Source: Topomyia yanbarensis (Eukaryota; Arthropoda; Insecta; Diptera; Culicidae). From it: a DNA stretch of 64,000 bases. Positions 34,201 through 46,200 of the stretch are shown piece by piece (positions within the stretch are counted from its first letter, which is position 1; the number at the start of each line of letters is the position of its first letter). Location: positions 64,211,771 through 64,275,770 of the forward strand of contig NC_080672.1 in the NCBI RefSeq assembly GCF_030247195.1. Direction: 5' to 3'. The position numbers and the translations under genes were made by a program. The notes under the pieces were generated by a model. That model made no database searches. It was not told the DNA's origin and worked only from the letters and a program-made list of their open reading frames with translations.

Positions 34201-37200
34201 TTTGTTTGGGGTCCATTCATAAACAATGTCTCGCAGAGAATTTGTATTTTGTTTGCATTTTGTATGTATATTTGCAACGACAACCTGTTAGCGTAAGTTT
34301 TATATGAGGTTATGGAAACGTTACTTGTAGAGAGATACATTTAGGATGCGAAATAAATCAGACAAAAGTAATACTAACTAAAATATGGAAAGGGTAATTG
34401 TTGAAAAAAGTCTAAAAATTGTTGTTGGTTTTATTAACCCCGTTCCACTAGTACGTCTCAAATTTTTAGTTTTTCTCTCGGTAATTCATGGCTTTTCCGC
34501 AACTGTCAATACGCGACATAATTTATGAACGGCCCTTGGTAATATCTTTAGAGCAGACAATCCAATGAAAAATGGGATTGACAGGATTTTTGTGCGTTTT
34601 TAGCACCTTGTGTCACATCTTTATGTTTGTTATACATACTATGAATACCAAATCACGTAATGTGATGGCCGGAAGATTAGAGAAGCACCCCCTCCCTTCC
34701 CCCCAACTTTGAATAGACATATCTATTTTAAAATCTTCACATTGAAAATGTCACGAATTTAGGGGAAAAGTTTTATTTTTCTATTCACGGTAAATCTAGA
34801 CTACCCATTTAATGACTATGTTTTACACATTTTTGAGAATACCATTTATACGTCAAAAAATGATTAGCTTTTAGTTATGAACGAAGAGTATGTTTTACGC
34901 ATTCTCGAATATGTAAAGAACGAAGAAAAATGCGTAAAAAGTATATCTCACAGAGAAAAAAAAATTTACACTTCGACGTGAGGCCATTTTCTAATAAGTA
35001 TTCGTGTTGCAAACGTTTCTCTTTTACTTCCGCGATTATTCGTTGAAGACAGAGAACTATGGACGAAAAATCTAAACTTCATCATAAATCATATAATGGT
35101 GCTATGGTACGTATGTTTCCTTCTTGTTAATTTCTTTAAAATATCAAGTTTCTTATTTTTTTTAGATTCGAAAGGCATACGACCGCATGAATCCCAGTTA
35201 TGATCAAGTTTTATGTTACAAAGATAGAAATAACAGCTCCCGACTTTCAGTAAATGAATTAGCCTACAAAATGCGTTAATCGATTACGGCACATGTCCTC
35301 TAAATATTGACTATATTCAAATAAACTAGATAAATAAAAGTTAATGTATTGTTTTACTTCTTTTTTTACATTTTAACGACATTCAATTAGCTAGAGATTA
35401 CTGGGTAAGGAAAGTTAAGAAAATTAGAGCCATAGTACTCAAGTGAGAGCAAGGATGTGAAGTAAATAGATCGGATAACTAGAAGTGGCAGGGTCATTAG
35501 AACAGGCTTAATTTTTGTCTTCGGCTAATGAGAGCCGAGCTTAGGCAGCATAACTACGAATCACCCGAGTTCACTAGCATGTGTCCTGGTATAGAGAGAG
35601 ATCTTTACCGTGACAACCGACACTTTTTTACTTCTCGAAAAGAAATTGAAAAACAAAAATTGTACAGTATTTACGCATTACTGGCTTCTTCTGAGAAGTA
35701 ACAACTAGGTATTTTTTACTTTTTAAAGAAAGTAAAAACTATACATTTAACTTTGCAGGTATGAGTATAAATTACCCATTTTATACCTTGTTTAAAGAGT
35801 CAAAACTATGCATTTTTTATTTTGTTGTGTGGACTAGAAAGTATGCAGATTCTTACGTACATTCAGTTTACACAAAAGCGAGTAAAACAATATATTCATT
35901 TCATGGGTCGTCCCAGTTTCCCACCAAAATGCGTACTTCATAGTTATAATAAAGTTTGTTGTGATTACCGTGTTAGCTAGTTCCGGACATATGGCATTCG
36001 ACCAAATAAAATTTTCAATTAAATTACATTCGGCCAACGACCCCTTTTGGTTAAATAATGTCTTCGAGCAACAACTCTTTCGACCAAAAGACCATTTCGC
36101 ACAGTCGACATTTTTATTTAAATATTGTTCGGTCAAAAAGCGGCCGGTCAAATAATCGGACACCCATGTTTATCTTCGCGTACAACTTTGACGTCAAGCT
36201 GTTGTTTTTGATTTCGTACTATACCAGAGTATCTTTTAAATAAATCTACAGTGTGCTTCGACAACGTCATTGGAGAATTTTAATAAATACCTCTTAGAAA
36301 AATACCATTGCTTATGATCATTAGAAGTAAGGTAAGTGTAACAATACATAGGAGTTTGATTCTATCTGTTTAAAAGATAGTCCGATTTGTTCTTAACTGA
36401 TGTGTCCAACAGGGTACTCGGCTACTCTATCAGATTTCAGGCCATGATGCGATGATGCGAGAAACGAGGACCTGAGAAATGGTTTCTGATTTTTTTACAA
36501 CGTAAAAGACCGACAAGGGTACCCGGATAACTGAAAGAATCATAAATATGGCATTTTTAATCAATTTAGACAATTTTAGATGCAGGAATTCATCAACTTT
36601 TAGATTCAGCGTTACTTCCACTCTCCAAACGTATGTTCCAGCATTAGGGACTATTTGTGAATTTCAATGGAAGGCTGGCAATATAGGTAATAATATTCTT
36701 GGAATTTGGTGATTTAACCCCGGAACGAACAGTTGCCGTGAGTGACCGGTCCGAGCTTAGATTGTCATAAGGTCCCGTAAAGACTTCTGAGACAATTGCA
36801 AGAATGTTGATACTTATATTACTAGGATTATATTAAAATTTATAAATCACATCCTAGTATTGGAACATCCCTCCGGAAATCCGGATTACTGGAAACCAGA
36901 TGCATTTATCCAGTTCATTTTTACAGATCCTGAAAGTAGATGAGTTTCTCAATCTAAAATATCTAAGTGTCCAAATCGGTTAAAATGCCTTAGTTAAGAT
37001 CTTTTCAAATGGATGGTATTCAGACTAGTCAGACCATTAAAGATTTTTTGTTGGACACACAACGGTAAATTAAATTACAAGCTAGATACATAACAGTTTC
37101 GGAATGATCACCGGTTACTTATATCCCGCCCAATAAGAATAAATTTCACGTCTAGTTAAATTTTTGATAATAACTTGGTGCATTAAAAATTCTCCAATTT

Positions 37201-40200
37201 TTCGGTGCCCACACTCGAAAAACTCGAAATGATTAAAGCAAAAGCAAGTTACTCACTCTGGGGTTCCTTTGAGCAGCCCTTTAAGCTCGATGCTACCGAT
37301 GCTGACTTGATTCCTAAATTCGATCGACTTGAAAATTAACGGAGTTGTCACGTTTTGAGGTTTCGTTAAACTCAGATAGGTTTCCGAAATTTCATCTAAA
37401 TCCAACCCGTTAATCGTTCCCTGTGAAAATAAAGTAGTTCAATCAATACAAATTTCACAATTGTGTGGTAAATGAATTCCATTACGTTAGCAAACACTTT
37501 ATCGAGGAAGTGTACGTGTTCGAATCGATAAGACCCGGTCAATATCTCGTCACGATTGGACATCCAAACATCGCGATGTAACTGCTGTAGGTTGTATCCA
37601 TTCAGCTCAAGTACATTTGGTGGAAAGGCGAAATGTGCGTTTCCTTGAATTTCGATGTTCAAAGGCTGATCGAATCCACTGCTGCTAGTAAACTCCTTAA
37701 GCTTGGCATAGTTGATACCGTTCAGAGTACTGCCTATGTTAATTTGCCCAGTTACCCGTACATTTCCGTCAACGCGAACCTCTAGCAGCTGTAGTGGCTC
37801 CGGAGAATAATCCAGCAGTACGTCGGTTGATAAATTAAGGCCAGATACGAGTCCATGTACCGTCACAGGTTGGTTTGAAATAAAACCGCCGTCTAGCGTT
37901 GAGTAAAAGTTAGAAAAAAAAAAACATTTTTCTGAAATCACTGAATCAATACTTACGAAATATAGCCTTTTCAATGCGCTCATTTTTGTCCAAGAAATAT
38001 AAGTTATCAACCAACTCTTCAAGTTTGATCCCGTTAAAATATCCATCGACAATTACTGTGTCCGCTATGACATTTTCGAAATATTGCGGGGCTGTGAAAG
38101 TCTGATTGAATTCGTCCAACAACCACGAGCTTCCAAATTCTTCCTTGGAAACGCCGTTGATTGAACCATTGAAAAACAAATTACGTACATATATTGGATG
38201 ATTCAGAATAACCGTTTCTTCTATGACGATATCCTTCGAAAATAGTTCATCAAGTTTGTCAGCATTTTCCCGGTTCACACCATTGAGGGCGGCCTGATCG
38301 ACTAGAATGAGCTCACCAACCGTCAGATTACTAAACCGTTTATGTCCCGTCACAACCATTGGATCACTTTCGTTACTATCCTTGCGTAGAGTATCCGCTA
38401 GCATATGTTTCAGATCGTAGCCGTAAATAGTTGATCCCTCCGAAGGAAACAGATTCCTAACATTTAGATCGCCGAGGATGGTTAGAGTGGAATTCTCCAA
38501 ACGTACTTTCGATTTCGTATTTTTGGAACTGTGGGTCAGTAGTGTGTTCAAAGGTTTACCCTCGAAATAAGTTTCGTTGGCGACCACACTGGAAACGATT
38601 ATTTCTTTGAAGTGGATGTTACCTTCGATCACTTGATCTCCAGTGCGTTTGAGTATGGTATTGTTCAGGTGTATAAGATCTACATTGTTAATTATTGCCG
38701 CATCGAGGCGTCCCTCTAGAAGTGTTAGATTTCCAGGGAATATTTTCCGACCGGTAATCTTCTGCACTTTATCCGATTTGATTGAAATAAAATCACTCGG
38801 ATCCACTCCATTTAAAGATCTAGCAAACACCTTCTTAGCAACCAACGGTTGTTTAAAAGTGAATTTTTGATTTGAAGAGGCTGCATTCAACGGGAGACCA
38901 TGCGCGTATAGATCGACAAAATTATACGTGCGACTAGCTCCGTAAATATTGGTGGCATTTAACAGCTCCACCGTAACATCACCACTAATTTCGAAAGCTC
39001 CTTCCAAGTGAATATCGTGCGATATAGTTTTAATCGTGTTCAATTTCCTCAAGCTACTGCTATTGATTTTGCCTTGTAGATCAATCGGTTCTAATAGCAC
39101 TACGTTGTCGAATGTTATGGTACCCGTTATTAACTGAGGCTCTGTAGAATTTTGCCTCAAAATTTGTAGTTGACCATCGATCACTGGAATGTGATTAACT
39201 CGTTCGTGAACATGTAGCTTATCGAAATGTACCGGATGGACAAACCGTATTTGCTGACGGACCGTAAAATCTTGCTGATCTTTGGTGGGCTTGATCCAAA
39301 CCATCGAATTCAGATCCACGCCTGAGAGTCGATTGTTTGGTGCTATAACGTTGGTGGCAATAATTTTGTCGAATGTGAACTCCGCTGTTATATTTTGATC
39401 ACCTTCGAGCTTAAGAGCATGTTGCTCAATGTCGTTAAAATCCATATCGTTCAAAAGGCCAGTCACCTCTAGATTGTTAACACGAATCTCCTTGAACGTC
39501 ATTGGATACTCAGATTGTTCAGCGGCTCTAAATTCTGAAATCTCATCAAGTAATGCCATAATGGATTCTACACTTGTTGAGTTCAGCGATTCCGTCACCA
39601 AATTGTTAACCGTTAGCTCGTCTACCCGCAACGTTTTATCAGCACACACTTGGTGCGTGCCATTTATCATAACATTATCGGCAGTGAAATGTATTCCATC
39701 GATTAAATGGTTAACAAATAGTTGCCCTTTAACTTCAACTTCAGGTGCGTGTAGATCAATATTTTTCAGTGACCGCAGATCATCCGTTGTATGAAGTAAC
39801 GTGTCAACTGCGTATCCATTCAAAAATTGGACATCCAACTGCCCTTCCACCACTAACCGATCAACGGTAATAACATCTACATGGTTCGTTTCGTTCGTAC
39901 TACGTTTATAAATTTTATCGTTAACTTTAGTTGCCTCCAAATTTTTCACTACCGCATCTGATGCTATAATCAGCGGTACCGTTACGTCGCCACTAATCTC
40001 GAGTGTCTCGTTCAATTCCATACTATTGTCAATTATGCTCTTTAGTTTGTCCGCTTTTTCCCGCAAACTTTCCAGTTTTTGGCTAGCTTTATTCACGTAA
40101 TCGATCGTCTGCTGATCCAGCACAGTATGTCCAATGTGCAAAGCTTTCGTACGTAGCTCTTTAATAGTACTACCCTTTATATGAACATCCTTTTCAAATC

Positions 40201-43200
40201 TACCCACACCATCCTCGAATTTAGATATCTTCACTAGGCGTTTGTAAATGTCTTCTAAATCCAGCGTAGCCAATTGTTCCGTCGTCTCAGTGCACCAATC
40301 GATAAACTCTTTGTAGATTTTGTTGAGGTTGTTCTCGACTCCGTATATAGGCGAAAAAATGTTGGCTGTAGATCCGTGCAAATTGCGATTGGCAATGACA
40401 ATCAAGCTCGCATTAACTATGTGTCGATAGGCGCGCATATGGGACACTCCGTCAGCGAACGCATCCCGTGTGTAGTCGATCTTCGACGGGATAAACTTCC
40501 AACCATCGTACTCATAGATCAGTAGGGGTTGACCACGACAGACGATCAACAGCAGGAATTCACCGTTCTCGCGCTGAAAGAAAATGAAAATAATTTAGCT
40601 TTATTACTGATGAAACTGTATTATGTAAAAGTTTTGACAGAAATTTTGTTGGAAATATTGTTTGACACAACTTATTTCATCCACCAGATTCGTTATCTAG
40701 CGAAAAGTTTGCATGATTGAAAGAGCTGTAAATACTTATTAAATAAATACGATTCGAGCTCATTACCCACCAACCGATGCACAATATTGTTGGAGCAAAG
40801 AATTGTATCTAACACCTTTTCCCTTTCAGATTGTGCAAATGTAGGGTGATTGATGAGTAATTCATCAATTTAAAATATCACAACCATAAACTCGATTGCA
40901 ACAACTGTCGAAGCACAGTGATCGTTAATACCGCTTATTAGATTCTCCACCGCATGAATATTTTTTCGGCGAATACTAAAGCGGGTTACGAGAAAGACGA
41001 ACAATGAAGGACCAGATGTTTACTTTGTGACAAATCCTGGATAGAATTTCGGTAATAAGGCCATTACAAATTTTTAAAAATAATTATGTCAACCCCTTTA
41101 AAAACCCTGAAAAAATGAAAAGTCCAATATTTTTTTCTAATAACGAATGCGAATAAGTTTCATAAAACAACTTTGTATGTATAAGTCTAATTGCGAGTCC
41201 TACTGTGGTGGTGTGTGCATGGAAGGTGTGAGTTTTAGCGTTCTTGTCCAGGGATGCATATCTGTCTGAGTTGGCGTGGGTGTTCACTAATTGAGTAATA
41301 GTGTGTGGATGTTGTTACGAGAGTAGTTCTACTGGAGCTGTAGGGCTAGGGTCTCGGAAGGGCTCCCAGTTACAATCACTCTCTACAGTTGCAGACCAGA
41401 CGGGAAATGTCGCCGACTGAAACACTGCTTAAGGCCAATTGCAGCGGGCCATGATTCTGAATGTGATATTCATTGTGCGGTACAGATATGTGCACGCACA
41501 GGGACTTCACGATCGCGAGGGGCTCGAGCGTTTGTGTGGTAACGTCATCGATCGCGTAGGCGTTTGTATGTGTATGTAACTTCGCATGTATAAATTCGTT
41601 TTTATAACCCTGTGCCCATTCGCATATTCGCGTGTGTTCTTGGATGATCGCGCGTCGACCGTAAATCTGATTTTTAATTTTCGATGTACGGCTCAAATGC
41701 CAGAAGCGAGTGAACTCTTCCGGTCATGTCGGCGTGTTGTCTAGTAGATGGGCGTCATTTTTATTGGTCGAACTAAAGGCATGGAGCCCTTGGCTGCTGG
41801 GGCTGAGTAGAGACGTCTGGACGTAACCGCTTCATGATCGCGCGAACACGGGCGTATGCAAGGTGCTTAGAGTTCTAAGGTGATTCGTCTTTGGCAGTAA
41901 CTAGGTGAGGAGTGAGGGTAAGCGTGCAGCAGACTGTGGGGAAGAAAAATGACAGCGAATAACTTTGTTTGCCCACTGAAATCCAAGCAAACATATGGAG
42001 AGAACTAGTAAACAATGTTGTTAGCTGTCGTTTTTTAAACCAACATGGCTGATCGGCGTTTTTGAGGATCGCATCACATGAGAATAAAAACTCCTTGGGT
42101 ATGCAGGTTCACCTCTTAGGACCGTGTTTGTAAATTTATAACTGCTAAACCGTTTACTTAATCATCGGGGTGTTTTCATGTTTACGAGGTCGCGGGCGTA
42201 GATGTGTGCGGATTATCGCGAAGGGTTCGATCGTTAACGTTTTGTTAACGTGTTTGTCGTTTGCGCTAGCGTGTATGTAGCTTCGTGTGCATAAATTCGA
42301 TTTTATAATCAAGTGGCCATTCGCATATTCGTGTGTATTCTTGAATTATCGTGCGCGGAGACCGTGAATCTTATGCTTTATTTTTAGTGTATGGTACAGA
42401 TGCTAGAAGTGAAACAGTTTTCTCATATCACTAAAGTTCCCGGTCATGTCGCCATGGAGCGTGTTGCATAGTGAATATGAGCGTCTGAAGTCGAGGGTAG
42501 AGACTTTCGGACGTGACCGATCATGATCACGCGAGCGGTGGGTTAATGCTTGGGACCGCGTTTGTAAGTTTATAGGTACTAGAACGTTCACGTAAGGGGA
42601 CCTTCTCCTGGATTCGGCGGAAAATCAAACCAATACACTCAAGTTTTCTTCACGCGTTTTTTTTTGCGCGGTATTTTTTTACGAGGTTTTTTTTTACGCG
42701 GATTCTTAAATTTAAGTGGTCTTCATTTACGTGGATTTTGAAATTTACGTGGTTTTCATTTACGTGGATTTTGAAATTTACGCGGTTTTCATTTACGCGG
42801 ATTTTGAAATTTACGCGGTTTTCATTTACGCGGATTTTGAAATTTACGCGGTTTTCATTTACGCGGTTTTCATTTACGCGGCTCGTATCCCCCGCGTAAA
42901 AAAAAACCTGAGTGTATTTGGGAATATTTTGTGAAAAAACCAAAAGAACTTCTTTTTTTATTATAGAGGTTTTAACCGTAGTTTCTTTTCGGATAGAGAA
43001 ATCTCTTTTGAAAACATCTCTAACCCCATGTGCGGGATTCGGATTTGAACCCAGATGAGCTGCGTACAAGGCAATCGATTTACCAACTACGCTATGCCCG
43101 TCCCCCAAAAGAACTTCTGCTTTCGATCTTTTATTCGCTATTTATCGATAATTGGTAAACGATTTCTTTTTCTTCGAAAATTCAAAATGGCTGCTTCAAA

Positions 43201-46200
43201 ATGGCGTTTTTCTCGAAACCATGCTTTTCTTCTAATGGCAAGAATGGGGCTTCTTCTATTGATCTGTATTCCTTTATACAAAAAATGTTTGGAAGTATAC
43301 ACTTATTGTATGACTTATATCTAATATTAAAATTTATAATTTTTAAGAGAAAAATAGACAAATTTCACATTTTTCTTTAACGTCTATACAATGGTTCCTT
43401 TTCATCTCAATATATTGAAATCAGGTATTAGTCATAAGAAATTTTATCTATTTTAATAAATTGTATCAATTTCTCATTTCGGTTGACTACGAGAGGCCTT
43501 GCGCACTTGGCGAAGTAGGACGAAGTTTTGCGCACAGAGGTCGACGAGATCCGCCATTTTGAATTTTCGGAAAAAAAATCATTTTCGAATTATCGATAAA
43601 TAACGAATAAAAGATCAAAAGCAGAAGTTCGTATTTTTTCCGTAAATAATTTTCAAATGTTGCTTTATTTTCCGCCGAATCCAGGAGAAGGTCCTCTTAA
43701 TTACCGGGGTGCTAAATCGCGGGCGTAAGTATGTGTAGATGACTGCAATTGCATGTTCGCATCTGTGACCAAGTTTGTGTTATCACGAAGGCCACGAGCG
43801 TTTGTACGTGTATGAGAGAATATGCGATTGTGTTTATTTACCATGAATGACAATTGCAATCTGTTAGAATTTGATCATGTCATGCTGACCGGGAATGGAT
43901 TATCAACGTGCATCAGTAAATTAATTGTACCTTAATTTATCCAATCCGACCTTGCCGAATGAATAAAATCTAATGCACAAATTGAATACCAGAAAGATTA
44001 GCCACTATTCTCTCGTATACGCCAGTTCTGCATCCATTTGCTGACACAGTTGTCACAAGAACTCGACGAACACATACACAGATAAACATACAATTAGCAC
44101 AATTATTACAAAACAACCATTAGGCTTCTAAGATACGCATTCTAGTGAATGACCTCGACCAGGCAAACCAGATTGCTCGCTGCGAGCGTTTTACAAAGCA
44201 ATTTAAGGTATATGTACCTTGCCGGGCAGTGAAGATCGATGGGGTCGTCGCCGAAGAACTGTTGAAGTACGGGGTTGGTTGCTTTAAGGACCCCTCACTT
44301 CCAAATGTGAAGATTCTATCAATAAGAAACGCATGCGATAAATGCGAGAGAGAGAGCATGAGGATGACTCTAGTAGAGAAACTGAAAAGTGTGAAACATT
44401 TTTTACTGCGGGGCCCGCCACAGGGTCTTCAATCATGCCCTGCATACTACCAGCGCGGGGATAAAATGAAGCACTCCCTTAAGGACCGTTCGAAGCGCTC
44501 TTATGCAGAAATCCCCTAGACTAAAATTTCAATTAAGATAAGGAGTATCCACCATTTCCAGGAACACCAAGTGTCCCCTCTCTTCAAACAGACACTCAGT
44601 CCAGTAATGGACTAATGGAATTTTCTGATACAGTGGACCAAATTTTCACAGCTGATCCACCTTAAAGTGTTCTGATGCGTTTTCTCCTAATAGTATAAAC
44701 ATTTTTGAAACAGTTGACTGCTAAATGACCCCTCCTTGCAGCGATTTATTCTTCGATGGCGAAGTCATCAAACGAGGGAACTGATTCGATTACTGTCCTA
44801 CAGTGAAATTGCAGAAATATCCTCCCGAAAATCGATTCCTTTAAATTTTAACTAAGCAGTTTAAAATGTGATGCTCGCATTATGTGAGGCTTAGTTAGCT
44901 TCCGATATAAGTATGTATCCAATTCCACTAGTTTAATATAATTCGTCTGGATCGAGAAAACTTCTATGGAGGAGTACTTTTGGGGATTAAAAAATGTATT
45001 TTTTCAACGTCCCTTCGTCACCAGGCCTTGAAATTATCGCTTGTCAAGTTCTAATCAAAGGCAAAGCTTTCACCTAGATTTCTTATAAAGCCTCGGTAGG
45101 GCACCGAATGCTTTGTAATATAATGGAATCCTTACCGGCACCGCGGCTGGTTCTAGAAGACTTTAACTCGCACGGTACGGTATAGGGCACGTCCCACGAG
45201 ACATTGATTGTTTCTGATGGTCTTGAACCGATAGCAATTGAAATCACGATAGGCGTCTTGGATCTTAGATTAATGTTTTTGGCTGGTTTCATTCTCGACA
45301 GCGCGTACCAAGCTCAGACTAAACCAGTACCCAGCGCGAACACCCGCGGACGATCCCCACTGCGTATGAGACCTTCCGGAACGCGTGTTACCCGCTAGCT
45401 ATCGACAGTACGCGATGTTAGAAACGCGTACGTGGAGAGTCTAATGAAAGCCAAAAAACGCAGTTACTGGCGCCGGTTCGTCGACGGGTTAACGGGAGAA
45501 ACAGCATTGAGCACTCTTTGGAATACGGTACGACGTATGCGTAACCGAAACAGCATCAACGAGAACATGGAATATTCAAACCACTGCACAGAGGAGTAAC
45601 TAGAAAAAAATTGCTGGCCAATATCCAACAAATATTTTTAATTTAGTTATATTTGTTTTACATACTTAAAAGCATACTGCATAATGTGACAAAATAGGGA
45701 GTACGTCGAAAATTGGTAAAGATTTTTTGCATGGATGCAAAATTGTCACATTTTAAGGTGGTTTTTAATATCGCTTCCTAGTGAAGACAGTATTAAATAT
45801 GACAATATTTTTACAAACGCAATAGAACACAACCATTTGTATAATTTCAGCATAGAACTAACTAAAATAGTAGTGTTGCTTAATTATTATTTTTAATTTT
45901 ATCCGGCGAAGTTGCTGAAGCAGTATTATAAAGCAAGTTTTCAGCTATTCTTGTCCGATCCACAAATTCCAAGCGAACCGAAAATATTGCAGTTTTTGTC
46001 AAATTCACTCGCATCGATAGTAAAATCTCCCAACCTTGTAACCTTACAGTTTTACGTTATTTAAAATGTGAAAAAGAGAAGAATTTGGCACCACCAATCT
46101 AACGCATTTGTGCCTATCAACTAAAGGAACTGAATAAAAAAGGCCCCATGTCGAATTGGTCAAGTAAACAAAGTCAAGCCCCTTCCATTCGGTTTCTCGC

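Larger units (their letters stand above)
42597..43697. mobile_element. Element with long inverted ends hosting a MITE and a SINE
   Basis: GGACCTTCTCCTGGATTCGG at the left is mirrored by CCGAATCCAGGAGAAGGTCC at the right. With the nested MITE and SINE removed, the arms stay alignable for well over 100 bp (CTTTTATTCG, TATCGATAATT, AAAATTCAAAATGG). Flanks suggest a TAA or TTAA target within the host repeat. No transposase is seen. Confidence 0.7.
41160..43862 (-). mobile_element. CGCG-rich non-coding retroelement family, copy C (interrupted)
   Basis: It shows the same motif order as copies A, D and E (TATGTATAAGTCTAATTG, CTACTGGAGCTG, GGCCAATTGCAGCGGG, repeated CGCATATTCGCGTG and CGGACGTGACCG). 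At least three about 450-bp units lie in intron 3 of the large gene. A 1.1-kb palindromic-ended element (42597-43697) is inserted near its right part. No coding capacity. Ends are approximate and no duplication was found. Confidence 0.65.

Noticed and set aside
42650..43108. 152-codon - strand ORF (MGDGHSVVGKSI...)
   Set aside because: It reads through the tRNA-related SINE into the repeated MITE. There is no gene.
44145..44519. Possible host gene on the + strand in intron 3
   Set aside because: KVYVPCRAVKIDGVV and GCFKDPSLPNVKIL match LINE ORF1 proteins, and a matching endonuclease relic follows downstream.
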